From: Turicibacter bilis
GTDB taxonomy: Bacteria > Bacillota_I > Bacilli_A > MOL361 > Turicibacteraceae
Direction: 5' to 3'
Length of the DNA stretch: 64,000 bases
NCBI RefSeq assembly: GCF_024499055.1
Contig: NZ_CP071249.1
Location: forward strand, 2,039,001 to 2,103,000
Shown here: in pieces, positions 1-8,187 of the stretch
Layout of the letters: the number at the start of each line of letters is the position of its first letter
How positions within the stretch are numbered: position 1 is the stretch's first letter
Program-made: the position numbers and the translations under genes
The notes under the pieces: generated by a model
Databases searched by the model: none
Seen by the model: only the letters and a program-made list of their open reading frames with translations
What the model was told of the DNA's origin: nothing

Positions 1-1
1 T

Positions 2-1177
2 GGATTTGCAAGTTTTGTAATCTTATTAGTTTTACTTAAAGATGAACCATTGAAGTTAATGAGAGAAAGTAGTTACTTGAAAATTTCAACAGTTTCTAAA
101 TGGTTAATGAAGTTTTTAAAGCCATTTGATTTTGAAACAAGATTTAAATATTCATTGGCTTTTAGGAATATTGGAAAAATACTTTCATTGTTTAGTATTG
201 TGCTAGTAGCAAGTAGTTTCCTTGTTTTTTCCTCAATCGCTTTTAAGTCAGTAGAGAATATTGTGGATAAGGCGTTTAAAAACGTTAATTACAGTTATCA
301 AATTAAGTACAACAAGTTAATTAACAAACCATTTACTGAGACAGAAACTCCATTTTTAGAATATATGGTAGAACCGATTTTAGATGAGAAAAATACAGCT
401 TTCTGTTTGTACGGTATCGATCCTTATAACTTTATCAATCCGCTTTATAATGCGGCGGGCGAAGAAATTACCTCTTTGGCGAAAGATGGTGTGATTATTA
501 ACGAGTTTATTGCTCGTGCCTATTCATTACAAATAGGTGATGAACTGTCTCTTCAAGTTAAAGGAAAGGTGCTCAGTTATCCGGTGGTTGGGATTGTTAA
601 TCACTACAATGGTCCGATGCTCTATACAAGTCTTAATGGCTTAATTAGAAATCTAGATCTTGAAGCGGGTGTTTATAATGGAAAATGGAGTAATGATCGA
701 CCGGATAGTGATAAAAACCTTTCTTATATTTTTTCCATCGATGATCTAGCGAGAAATATAGAAGTTGGGATGGACATGATTCAAGTCTCGTTAATGATTA
801 TGGTAGTTGTTGCTGTTATTTTGGGTAGCATTATGATGATATTGATTACAACCTTCATTATTGATGAAAATCAGAAACAGATTTCGATTCTTAAAGTGAT
901 GGGATACTGTGAGAATGAGATTTCGAAAATGGTGTTAACGATCTATTTCCCCTTTGTGATGATAGCTTATTTATTGAGTATTCCCCTAACTAGAGCAGGA
1001 GTCGATTATATTATGACGCTGATTGCTTCCGAACTTCCAATGGCAATTCCAACGGATTTTACAATGGCTCAAACTATTATTGGGGGACTTACGGTTATGA
1101 TGACTTACTTGATTGCCATGAAGTGTTCAAAAGTTCAGCTTGATAAAATTTCATTACATGAGGTTTTAAAGTATTAG
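2..1177 (+). CDS. ABC transporter permease, FtsX/MacB type (C-terminal part)
   Basis: The frame is open to the left edge, so the N-terminus is missing; about 391 residues are visible. The part shown has a membrane segment at the edge, another near residues 55-75, an extracytoplasmic domain of about 170 residues, then three C-terminal membrane segments. The stretch DENQKQISILKVMGY between the first two of these is typical of FtsX-like permeases, where it lies on the cytoplasmic side near the ATPase. The family exports lipids, peptides or antibiotics, or transmits an envelope signal; the substrate cannot be told. The partner ATPase should lie upstream of the window. pyrR follows after a short gap. 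Confidence 0.8.
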   Translation, partial: GFASFVILLVLLKDEPLKLMRESSYLKISTVSKWLMKFLKPFDFETRFKYSLAFRNIGKILSLFSIVLVASSFLVFSSIAFKSVENIVDKAFKNVNYSYQIKYNKLINKPFTETETPFLEYMVEPILDEKNTAFCLYGIDPYNFINPLYNAAGEEITSLAKDGVIINEFIARAYSLQIGDELSLQVKGKVLSYPVVGIVNHYNGPMLYTSLNGLIRNLDLEAGVYNGKWSNDRPDSDKNLSYIFSIDDLARNIEVGMDMIQVSLMIMVVVAVILGSIMMILITTFIIDENQKQISILKVMGYCENEISKMVLTIYFPFVMIAYLLSIPLTRAGVDYIMTLIASELPMAIPTDFTMAQTIIGGLTVMMTYLIAMKCSKVQLDKISLHEVLKY

Positions 1178-1262
1178 TTTGTATTTCATATTCAAAATCT
1201 ATATGTTTTGTGATATTCTAAAGACAACCTATGTCATAAAAGAAAGGGGTCTTGTAATTCAA

Positions 1263-1793
1263 ATGGAAAAAGTGTTATTTGACCAAGATACGATTACACG
1301 TTCATTAAAAAGGATTGCTCATGAAATTTTAGAGAAAAATGATAATTTAAATGATGTTGTTATTATTGGAATCAAGACGCGTGGTTCATATTTAGCTGAA
1401 CGTCTTGTTCGTTTAATTGAAGTATTTGAAGGTGTTACTGTTCCGTTAGGAGAGTTAGATATTACAAAATATCGAGATGATATTACACGTGAAATGAAAG
1501 AAGTTATTGTAAACCAGAGTACAGTACCGATGACATTAAACGGGAAGACTGTTATTTTGGTTGATGATGTTTTATATACAGGACGTACTGTACGTGCCGC
1601 TTTAGAAGCAGTACTTGAGTATGGTCGTCCCAAAAACATTCAATTAGCCACGTTAATTGATCGCGGTCATCGTGAATTACCAATTCGCGCGGATTATGTT
1701 GGAAAGAACATTCCAACGTCTCAAAAAGAAGTTGTTAACGTTTATTTAACAGAATTAGATAAACAAGATGCTGTTGTTTTATCTAAAGAATAA
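1263..1793 (+). CDS. pyrR: PyrR, pyrimidine operon attenuation regulator / uracil phosphoribosyltransferase
   Basis: The 176-residue protein carries the PRPP-binding loop VILVDDVLYTGRT at residues 97-109 and matches the usual PyrR length of about 180. PyrR binds pyr leader RNA in response to UMP/UTP and also makes UMP from uracil and PRPP. I start it at the ATG at 1263, preceded by AGAAAGGGG; the longer in-frame extension to 1179 has no ribosome binding site and does not look like PyrR. No pyr biosynthesis genes follow; a hairpin terminator comes directly after, so it is a single-gene unit here and would act on a pyr operon elsewhere. Confidence 0.95.
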   Translation: MEKVLFDQDTITRSLKRIAHEILEKNDNLNDVVIIGIKTRGSYLAERLVRLIEVFEGVTVPLGELDITKYRDDITREMKEVIVNQSTVPMTLNGKTVILVDDVLYTGRTVRAALEAVLEYGRPKNIQLATLIDRGHRELPIRADYVGKNIPTSQKEVVNVYLTELDKQDAVVLSKE

Positions 1794-1795
1794 TT

Positions 1796-1821
1796 AAAAG
1801 GTGCCATAAGGCACCTTTTAA
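1796..1821 (+). terminator. Intrinsic terminator after pyrR
   Basis: AAAAGGTGCC and GGCACCTTTT form a 10-bp stem with a four-base ATAA loop, ending in a short T run. Confidence 0.85.
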
Positions 1822-1919
1822 TGTATAGTCTATTGAATAAAAAGATTTAAAATACAATATAATGATGTAGAGTAATTTAATAAATTATTGATTTATCGAG
1901 TATAAAGGAGGAATCATTG

Positions 1920-2294
1920 ATGCCAGAACTATCCCCTAAGATTGTCGGTCTTATGTCTACTAAATTAGATGATGGGTTAGGTATGTTTGAGTTTTTAATT
2001 GGTAGTAATGAGGAAGTATTACTTTCTTATAAATCAGTTCGAGATCGATTAATTGTAACGAATAAGAAATTATTAATTATTGATGTTCAAGGTGTAACTG
2101 GTCGTAAGAAAGAGTACATGGTTTTACCTTATTCTAAGTTAACTGGTTTTTCTTGTGAAAGTGCAGGAACCTTTGACATGGATGCGGAACTAAAAGTATG
2201 GGCATCTGCTATTAATCAGGTTGAGTTTCAGTTTTTAAAAGGGACTGATATTCGACCACTTGCAAAAGTATTAAACGAACAATTGTGTGGTTGA
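1920..2294 (+). CDS. PH-like domain protein (bPH family), cytoplasmic
   Basis: This 124-residue protein has no signal peptide or membrane segment. The alternating hydrophobic strands around DRLIVTNKKLLIIDVQG and the closing helix resemble the bacterial pleckstrin-homology-like fold (bPH, PF08000 type), whose role is generally unknown. I prefer the ATG at 1920, seven bases after AAAGGAGG, over the TTG at 1917, which is too close. It is monocistronic, bounded by the pyrR terminator and a hairpin terminator at 2404. The family assignment rests on pattern only. Confidence 0.7.
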   Translation: MPELSPKIVGLMSTKLDDGLGMFEFLIGSNEEVLLSYKSVRDRLIVTNKKLLIIDVQGVTGRKKEYMVLPYSKLTGFSCESAGTFDMDAELKVWASAINQVEFQFLKGTDIRPLAKVLNEQLCG

Positions 2295-2343
2295 TAATAC
2301 CACTAGCATTTTAGTGAATAGACGAGTATAATACTTATTAAGA

Positions 2344-2379
2344 TGAAATTATAGAAGGGGTTTAAAAACTATAATTTCA
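2344..2379 (+). other. 11-bp perfect inverted repeat between the bPH gene and mutY
   Basis: TGAAATTATAG and CTATAATTTCA are perfectly complementary, separated by 14 bases containing AAGGGG. It lies upstream of the terminator at 2404-2450. It has no T tract of its own, so it is not itself a terminator; it may be an operator or an RNA hairpin. Confidence 0.4.
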
Positions 2380-2403
2380 CCAATTAAACGTTAGTTTTAA
2401 ATG

Positions 2404-2450
2404 AAAAGCACCGAAATGTACTATGTGTCCTGCGGGTGCTTTTTATTTTT
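2404..2450 (+). terminator. Hairpin terminator before mutY
   Basis: AAAAGCACC pairs with GGGTGCTTTT across a loop of about 22 bases, followed by TATTTTTG. Confidence 0.7.
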
Positions 2451-2538
2451 GTTGAACGTAAGAATTTTGTAGTATTTTGCGTTTAATTTAATCTGATATC
2501 TGTTAGACTAGGATTATGAAGAAAAGTAGGTGAACATA

Positions 2539-3618
2539 TTGCTTGAGAATTATACTGAGCATTTAAATATAAAAGCATTTCAAGATGATTTAATTAATTG
2601 GTATTATAAAGTTAAGCGTGATCTGCCTTGGCGTATCAATCGTGACCCTTATCGTATTTTAGTATCAGAAATTATGTTACAACAAACACAAGTTGTGACG
2701 GTTATTCCTTACTATGAACGTTTTATGAAGCTATTTCCAACGACAAGAGAACTAGCCGAAGCTGATGATCAAACGTTATTAAAAGCATGGGAAGGTCTTG
2801 GTTATTACTCGCGTGCTCGCAATCTACGAGAAAGTGCACGAATGATTGAAGAGATGGGAGGATTCCCTACAACTCATGAAGAAATACTTAAGTTAAAAGG
2901 GGTTGGACCTTATACAGCAGGTGCTGTTAGCAGTATTGCTTTTGGAATTCCAGCGCCAGCCGTTGATGGAAATGTCTTTCGTGTGATGAGTCGTGTGTGT
3001 TGTATTTTTGAAGATATCGCTAAAGCGAAAACGAGAAAGATTTTTGAAGCTGTTGTTTCAGAAGTTATTTCCCATGAAGATCCGAGTGCTTTTAATCAAG
3101 GATTAATGGAATTAGGAGCAACAATTTGTACACCAAAATCTCCAAAATGTTTAGACTGTCCTGTACAAAAACATTGTCAGGCATTTAAACAGGGAATTGA
3201 TGATTTATTACCTGTTAAAACAAAAGTAAATGCTCAAACAAAAACAAAACTTGTTGTAGCAATCGTTAAAAATCAACAAGGTGAATATTTAGTGAATAAA
3301 CGTCCTGAAACGGGATTACTTGCTAATTTTTACGAGTTTTTAAGTTTTGAATATACAGGACAGAAAGAACCAAGAGAATTTTTGTTAGAAAAGTTATCCC
3401 CAATTTGTAAAGAAATCGACTGCATTGAACCAATCGGAACCTTTACTCATGTGTTTTCTCATCGTATTTGGGAAATGGAAAGTTACTGTGTGAATGTACA
3501 AACAGGATATAGTGATGAAATTGCTGAAGATTCAAATCTGTGGATTAATGAGCAGAATCTATATGAATATCCACTAGTTGCTGCTCATCAAAAAATATTA
3601 AAGGAATATGAGAAGTAA
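2539..3618 (+). CDS. mutY: MutY, adenine DNA glycosylase
   Basis: Removes adenine mispaired with 8-oxoguanine in base excision repair. Counting from the GTG at 2530, the catalytic Glu47 sits in SEIMLQQTQV, the helix-hairpin-helix LKGVGPYTAGAV spans about 122-133 with catalytic Asp146 in VDGNV, and the 4Fe-4S cluster ligands are Cys200, 207, 210 and 216 (C-X6-C-X2-C-X5-C). A C-terminal Nudix-like domain for 8-oxoG recognition begins near residue 230. The GTG at 2530 overlaps the likely ribosome binding site TAGGTGA, so I choose the TTG at 2539. The gene is complete and stands alone. Confidence 0.95.
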   Translation: MLENYTEHLNIKAFQDDLINWYYKVKRDLPWRINRDPYRILVSEIMLQQTQVVTVIPYYERFMKLFPTTRELAEADDQTLLKAWEGLGYYSRARNLRESARMIEEMGGFPTTHEEILKLKGVGPYTAGAVSSIAFGIPAPAVDGNVFRVMSRVCCIFEDIAKAKTRKIFEAVVSEVISHEDPSAFNQGLMELGATICTPKSPKCLDCPVQKHCQAFKQGIDDLLPVKTKVNAQTKTKLVVAIVKNQQGEYLVNKRPETGLLANFYEFLSFEYTGQKEPREFLLEKLSPICKEIDCIEPIGTFTHVFSHRIWEMESYCVNVQTGYSDEIAEDSNLWINEQNLYEYPLVAAHQKILKEYEK

Positions 3619-3668
3619 ATTATTTGATTATTTAGGAAAAATATGTTAAATTTATTATGAAATAGATT

Positions 3669-3750
3669 ACTAGGGGTGCCTTACGGCTGAGAGTGCAAAT
3701 TGCATAACCCTTTGAACCTGAACTAGTTAGGACTAGCGGAGGGAAGTAGA
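3669..3750 (+). promoter_or_regulatory. TPP (THI-box) riboswitch
   Basis: The segment has the hallmark TPP aptamer pieces in order: GGGGTGCC, CTGAGAG, ACCCTTTGAACCTGA, then CTAGTTAGGACTAGCG and GGAGGGAAG. It lies directly upstream of thiT. Binding of thiamine pyrophosphate would favour the hairpin at 3804-3830 and shut off thiT. Confidence 0.97.
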
Positions 3751-3803
3751 CGAGCCTTTTGATGATAAAAGGATATTCTTATACTTTAAATTATGCCGTA
3801 AAG

Positions 3804-3830
3804 CCTCCTGATTATAGGGAGGATTTTTTT
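3804..3830 (+). terminator. Expression platform of the TPP riboswitch: terminator that also hides the thiT ribosome binding site
   Basis: CCTCC pairs with GGAGG across an 8-base loop and is followed by a run of seven T. The GGAGG is also the Shine-Dalgarno sequence for the ATG at 3831. The same stem could therefore both terminate transcription and block initiation. Confidence 0.75.
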
Positions 3831-4418
3831 ATGAGAAATTCACAAACAAAAAAATTAGTAGAGATTAGTATTCTAGTAGCCTTAGCTTTTGTTCTTGATT
3901 ACTTGGCTAATCTTTTTATGGGATGGTTTTGGCCAAATGGAGGCTCAATTTCTATCTCATTAGTTCCACTCGCCATTATTGCATTCCGTTATGGATGGGT
4001 TGCAGGATTTACAGGTGGATTTGTGATGGGATTATTGCAATTATTAACGGGTGCTTATGTTATTCACCCAGTTCAATTATTATTTGATTATCCATTACCA
4101 TATGCTGTGTTAGGTTTTGTTGGGTTCTTTGCTTCAAAGGTCAATCACACAACAGGATCGAAACGTATGATTTATATTTGGGTAGCAACTGGTGTTGCTT
4201 CATTTGCTAGATTTGTATGTCATGTTATTTCTGGTGTAGTCTTCTTCTCTGAATATGCCGGATCTCAAAATCCATGGGTGTATTCAATTGTTTATAATGC
4301 TCCTTATATTATTGCTTCATATATTGTGAGTGCATTACTGTTAACGATCTTATATCAAGGATACTCTTCACAGTTAGTATTAAAAGATTCAGTGAATCAA
4401 ACTGTTAAGACGATTTAA
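3831..4418 (+). CDS. thiT: ThiT, thiamine-binding S component of an ECF transporter
   Basis: A 195-residue membrane protein with about six hydrophobic segments. The motif GWFWPNGGSISISLVPL followed by AFRYGW is characteristic of ThiT (YuaJ), which binds thiamine and pairs with the general EcfAA'T module for uptake. The frame is open further upstream to 3759, but that part lies inside the riboswitch expression platform; the ATG at 3831 follows GGAGG by eight bases. TPP control fits a vitamin importer. The thiD gene at 52.2 kb is broken, which is consistent with reliance on thiamine uptake. Confidence 0.95.
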   Translation: MRNSQTKKLVEISILVALAFVLDYLANLFMGWFWPNGGSISISLVPLAIIAFRYGWVAGFTGGFVMGLLQLLTGAYVIHPVQLLFDYPLPYAVLGFVGFFASKVNHTTGSKRMIYIWVATGVASFARFVCHVISGVVFFSEYAGSQNPWVYSIVYNAPYIIASYIVSALLLTILYQGYSSQLVLKDSVNQTVKTI

Positions 4419-4420
4419 TG

Positions 4421-4450
4421 AAAAATCCGACAAATTTGTCGGATTTTTTT
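4421..4450 (+). terminator. Terminator after thiT
   Basis: AAAAATCCGACAAA and TTTGTCGGATTTTTTT form a nearly continuous stem ending in T7. Confidence 0.9.
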
Positions 4451-4530
4451 GTGCACTTTAGAGCTCTGCCTAAATATAATATAAATATGGTATAATATAG
4501 GAGGAATTATAATTATAAGGGGGAGTTAGA

Positions 4531-4881
4531 ATGCAAGAGTTTAGTATATTTATTGCGCCGTTGTTGTTTATGTTCTTTGGACTTGTGACTTATCTTGAAT
4601 CTGATTTACCGCATCGAAGGCTTGGTTATCGTGTGTTATCAGTTAAACAAACAGTTGAGACATGGCGAGTATCTAATAAGTTTGCCGCAAAGTTATTATT
4701 GATTGTTGGTGGTATCTTATTAGTTATTGGTGTGTTTTTAAATTCTTATTTTAGAACATTAGCTATTTGGGAATTAATCATCATAAATTTAGTTGAGATT
4801 ATTGTTATGGCGCTATTAGTTGTAGGATTGACAGAATGGCGTGTTCATATGTCATTTGATAAAGAAGGTAATCGTAAGTAA
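4531..4881 (+). CDS. Small membrane protein, possibly SdpI-like
   Basis: A 116-residue protein with an N-terminal hydrophobic segment and two central ones (LLLIVGGILLVIGVF; IIINLVEIIVMALLVV). The stretch GYRVLSVKQTVETWRVSNKFAAKL before the second segment resembles the SdpI family pattern GYRT..S..S.E.W..AN..., seen in immunity proteins and transporter-like membrane proteins, but the match is loose. Start supported by AAGGGGGAG. It is a single-gene unit between terminators. Function unknown. Confidence 0.55.
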   Translation: MQEFSIFIAPLLFMFFGLVTYLESDLPHRRLGYRVLSVKQTVETWRVSNKFAAKLLLIVGGILLVIGVFLNSYFRTLAIWELIIINLVEIIVMALLVVGLTEWRVHMSFDKEGNRK

Positions 4882-4906
4882 TTATGAACGAACAATTTAA
4901 AAACTT

Positions 4907-4954
4907 AAGGCCTACGCTTAATTAACAATTAATTAAACGTAGGCCTTTTTTTAT
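4907..4954. terminator. Bidirectional terminator between convergent genes
   Basis: AAGGCCTACG and CGTAGGCCTT flank an inner TTAATT/AATTAA pairing, with T8 on the + side. It serves the gene at 4531 and the minus-strand gene ending at 4951. Confidence 0.85.
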
Positions 4955-5097
4955 TTAGATGAATTGTTTTTCATTACGAAGTCATATCCTTTTAAGAAGA
5001 GATACGTCAAAACTGATACGACGGAAAGTAAGATAACGAGATTGCTAGCAATATAGGTAAGTGCTTGTAATGGCGTATTAACTGATTCTACTGGCAT
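4951..5097 (-). CDS. 48-residue membrane protein ending in KNNSSK
   Basis: The short protein has one hydrophobic segment (IASNLVILLSVVSVLTYLFL) followed by a basic tail, KGYDFVMKNNSSK. Its ATG is preceded by AAAGGAGGAG, an excellent ribosome binding site; a longer in-frame start at 5145 has none. A 53-residue minus-strand protein at 10458-10619 has the same plan and a similar tail (IKNNSN), so the two may belong to one family. Function unknown. Confidence 0.6.
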   Translation of the reverse strand: MPVESVNTPLQALTYIASNLVILLSVVSVLTYLFLKGYDFVMKNNSSK

Positions 5098-5292
5098 ATA
5101 ATATTCTCCTCCTTTACAATTCAGTATAAGTAAACAGATGATCATTCATACATCTGCCTGATATTTTTCTCATTTTACTAAGTAAAATAGATTAAAAATA
5201 AGGAAGAATTCTGTTGTTTCTGTATTTTATTTGGTGGATTTCGGTGTGTTTTTGTAGTATTCTATGGATATTGAGACATAGGAGGTTTGAAG

Positions 5293-6093
5293 ATGGATAT
5301 TAAGGTTGCATTTTTTGATGTAGATGGGACAATTGTGGATAATCATTCAAAGAAAAATCAGTCGTCTGATATGGAGTTAGTGCCAGCTTCAACGGTTGAG
5401 GCAATTCGTTTATTAAAAGAGAATGGAATTACACCATTTATTGCAACAGGACGTTCACCGTTCATGATTGAGGAATTATTAAAGGGACTAGAGATTGATA
5501 GTTTTATTTGTACAAATGGTCAGTATGCAGTGATGAATGGCCGTGTCATGTATGAAGCGCCATATAGTCAAGCGTTATTAGATGAAATTGTAGCAGTGGC
5601 AAAAGAAAATCATGTGCCATTACTATGGATGCCGACTCATCATTATGTGTTATCCGGGGAAAATCAAGAAGTATTACTCGAGGCACTTGATAATATGAAC
5701 TTACCTTATCCAATCATTGAAACAAATTTAGAGAAACCGAATTATAAAATTTATCAAATGGTAGCGGGAGTAACAAAGGAAAATGAACATATCTTTGAAC
5801 CAATTGAGGAGGTTCGTATTGTTCGCTGGCAACCAAATGGAATTGACTTATTACCGAAGGTTGGATCAAAAGCAACAGCCATTGAAGTTATTTTAGACAA
5901 ATTAGGATTAAAACCTGAGAATGCCGTTGCTTTTGGAGATGGATTGAATGATATTGAAATGTTACAAACAGTTGGGTGTGGAGTCGCAATGGGAAATGCC
6001 CACGAAGAATTAAAAAAACATGCTGATTACGTGGCAAAACCAGTGTATGAAGATGGGATTTATAACGCTTGTAAAGATTTAGGACTAATTTAA
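5293..6093 (+). CDS. HAD-family phosphatase, Cof subfamily
   Basis: The 266-residue protein begins with the HAD nucleophile motif FFDVDGT and ends with GDGLNDIEM, the acidic Mg-binding motif IV; the central cap is of the Cof (C2B) type. The family dephosphorylates sugar phosphates, flavin or pyridoxal phosphates. The ATG at 5293, seven bases after GGAGG, is preferred to the upstream TTG at 5287. It is monocistronic with a hairpin terminator. The specific substrate cannot be read from the sequence. Confidence 0.9.
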   Translation: MDIKVAFFDVDGTIVDNHSKKNQSSDMELVPASTVEAIRLLKENGITPFIATGRSPFMIEELLKGLEIDSFICTNGQYAVMNGRVMYEAPYSQALLDEIVAVAKENHVPLLWMPTHHYVLSGENQEVLLEALDNMNLPYPIIETNLEKPNYKIYQMVAGVTKENEHIFEPIEEVRIVRWQPNGIDLLPKVGSKATAIEVILDKLGLKPENAVAFGDGLNDIEMLQTVGCGVAMGNAHEELKKHADYVAKPVYEDGIYNACKDLGLI

Positions 6094-6097
6094 TATG

Positions 6098-6131
6098 AAA
6101 GTCACTGAAGTTGTTGTTTCAGTGGCTTTTT
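6098..6131 (+). terminator. Terminator after the Cof-type phosphatase
   Basis: AAAGTCACTGAA pairs with TTTCAGTGGCTTTTT across a 7-base loop. Confidence 0.85.
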
Positions 6132-6379
6132 ATGTTAAAATTCAAAAAAATCCATATGAGAGGGAATTTGAAGATAATCGTTTATTGAGTTGGGAGCGTG
6201 GAATGGGGAGCTAATCATTAAAGTAATAGAAGGAATTTGGAGGTTTCTACAATAATTCGTCATTATCCACATAATTTCTACAAACTATTTTTGTATGATA
6301 GATGAGTGTTAAACTTAATACTAGGCAAATGCTCGTTGCCTTTATTTATATTGGGAGAGTATGTTTAAACCATCACTAT
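6132..6379. other. Intergenic stretch, nothing recognised
   Basis: This AT-rich gap between two convergent units has no convincing ORF with a ribosome binding site and no recognisable RNA motif. Confidence 0.6.
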
Positions 6380-6418
6380 AAAAAAGCTGTTATCTGATAC
6401 GATAACAGCTTTTTTATT
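6380..6418. terminator. Bidirectional terminator
   Basis: AAAAAGCTGTTATC and GATAACAGCTTTTTT make a 14-bp stem with runs of A and T on either side. It ends the minus-strand HAD gene. Confidence 0.9.
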
Positions 6419-6420
6419 AT

Positions 6421-7062
6421 TTATTTTAAATGTTCGATAACGTCTAATAATGAGTCTACGATTTTTAGTGTTTTAGAGGCGAACTCTTCTGCTGGATATT
6501 TCATATCTGGTACACAGATGACATCGATGTTTCCAGCATGAGCAGCTGTAATTCCCGCCTCACTATCTTCTAACACTAAGGCTTCTTCTGGTGTAATACC
6601 TAATTTTTCACAAGCAGTTAAGAAGATTTCTGGATTTGGCTTTCCATTTCTGACTTCATCGCCACAGATTGTATCATCAAAATAATGGCCGATATTAGCT
6701 GCTTGTAAGATCATATTAGCACGCGCGCGAGAACTACTTGTGGCAACAATTGTTTTATATCCATTTTCTTTTAAGAATGTTAGTAATTCAAAAATTCCTG
6801 TTTTAAGTGGCACACTTTGTTGTAGTCGATGATCTAAAGATACATGAACATCGTTCCAAACTTCAGTGATTGGGAAATCTTCTCCATAGTGATCGATAAA
6901 TACTTGATAGACACTTTGTTTATTTTTGCCTAAACAACGGCGATACATGTTTTCATCAAAGTGATACTCTAATTGTTCTAGCTTACGACAGTATTCCTCG
7001 TAAGTCACTCGTTCACTATCAATCATTAATCCATCCATATCAAAAATAACAGCTTTTTTCAT
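6421..7062 (-). CDS. HAD-family hydrolase, beta-phosphoglucomutase/phosphatase type
   Basis: A 213-residue protein with the nucleophile motif FDMDGLMIDSE, a four-helix cap, the motif II serine in VATSSSR and the motif III/IV stretch GKPNPEIF...VLEDSEAG. This is the subfamily that includes beta-phosphoglucomutase, sugar-phosphate phosphatases and pseudouridine 5'-phosphatase. The start has GAGGGATAGAG upstream. It is a single gene, divergent from nothing and closed by a bidirectional terminator. Substrate is not determinable here. Confidence 0.88.
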   Translation of the reverse strand: MKKAVIFDMDGLMIDSERVTYEEYCRKLEQLEYHFDENMYRRCLGKNKQSVYQVFIDHYGEDFPITEVWNDVHVSLDHRLQQSVPLKTGIFELLTFLKENGYKTIVATSSSRARANMILQAANIGHYFDDTICGDEVRNGKPNPEIFLTACEKLGITPEEALVLEDSEAGITAAHAGNIDVICVPDMKYPAEEFASKTLKIVDSLLDVIEHLK

Positions 7063-7226
7063 CTCTATCCCTCATCTTAATTCAAATTATGTCTGCATTA
7101 TAACAACCTAAAGAATAGAAAGCAATCGTTTACTTTGAATTATAAAAATCAATATAAATAAAACCTAAAAAGAAAGTGCTAAATAAGTCTATTTATCAGT
7201 TTTTTTTCATTAAATTACCTTCAGTA

Positions 7227-7736
7227 TTAGAATGATCCGTTTAATTTTCTAATTTTGAAAATATTTGCTCCAAACCAGTAAGGAATGAATTGACCAGCTT
7301 CAAGTAGCTTTATCAGTTCATCTTCTTGAACCCATTTAGCATCGACTACTTCTTCAGGTTGGAGTGTGATATCTTTAAGATCAATCTCTTGTTCAATGAA
7401 CCAATAATCATCAAATCCTTGGTCAAAGTTGATCGTAAAATGAGGACGTAAGCCATCAAGATTAATCTCAATTCCTAGTTCTTCTTTGACTTCGCGGATG
7501 GCTGCCATGCGACTATCCTCATCTTGTAGTGCTGAACCTGCTGCAGAAATATCCCATATTCCCGGCCAACCAATTTTATCAGGATGACGTCTTTGAATTA
7601 AGAGTTCATTTTTACTGTTAAAAATGCAGACATGGATAACGAGATGATAATCACCTGATTGCATCTCATCACCTCGACGGTAAATTCGCCCTGTTTTATT
7701 TCTGTTTTCATCATAAATGTCCCAGTATTCAATCAT
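7227..7736 (-). CDS. Nudix hydrolase, isopentenyl-diphosphate isomerase-like subgroup
   Basis: A 169-residue protein with a complete Nudix box, G-X5-E-X7-R-E-X2-E-E-X-G-I, beginning at GSALQDEDS. The N-terminal EYWDIYDENRN...GRIYRRGD matches the YfcD/Idi-like group of small Nudix enzymes, which hydrolyse nucleoside diphosphate derivatives; true IPP isomerases have additional conserved residues I do not see. GAGGG upstream supports the ATG. It is a lone gene divergent from tex. Confidence 0.85.
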   Translation of the reverse strand: MIEYWDIYDENRNKTGRIYRRGDEMQSGDYHLVIHVCIFNSKNELLIQRRHPDKIGWPGIWDISAAGSALQDEDSRMAAIREVKEELGIEINLDGLRPHFTINFDQGFDDYWFIEQEIDLKDITLQPEEVVDAKWVQEDELIKLLEAGQFIPYWFGANIFKIRKLNGSF

Positions 7737-8187
7737 CGTTTAATCCCTCACTTTATTTCAAATATTACATTTCTTTTTCAATTTTATAGTGTACATATTT
7801 TAATACGATTAAGTTTACAAATAGAATTGCTATTGTGTTTATTTCGTCATTTATTTCTATTTTTTCAATATGGTGCTCTTCATTATTTATTAATCTTGAT
7901 AGAAATGCACTCCTTTTTAACAGGTCAATCAAAAATCTAAAGTTAACTTTACTATTTGTAGTATGTCATTTATTAATTATTGTTTTTATCGTATAGTAGA
8001 TTTGTCTTTCTTCGTTACTATGTTTGGAATATTTTTCTTAAAATGTGAAGAAGGTCTCATTTTTATGATACAATATTTTACGTCCTTGTTTAGGAAAACA
8101 AATGAAAGTTTATATTTATAGCATTACGCTTAAAGTTTTAAATAATTATCAACTGATGCGTATATAAAAAGGAGGGGCTTTTCTTCT
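7737..8187. other. Divergent intergenic region between the Nudix gene and tex
   Basis: About 450 bases of AT-rich DNA that must hold the promoters of both genes. An open frame at 7659-7940 crosses into the Nudix gene, lacks a ribosome binding site and is rejected. No RNA motif was recognised. Confidence 0.5.

Noticed and set aside
7659-7940. 93-codon plus-strand frame before tex
   Set aside because: It overlaps the Nudix gene on the other strand, lacks a ribosome binding site and is low-complexity hydrophobic sequence from AT-rich DNA.
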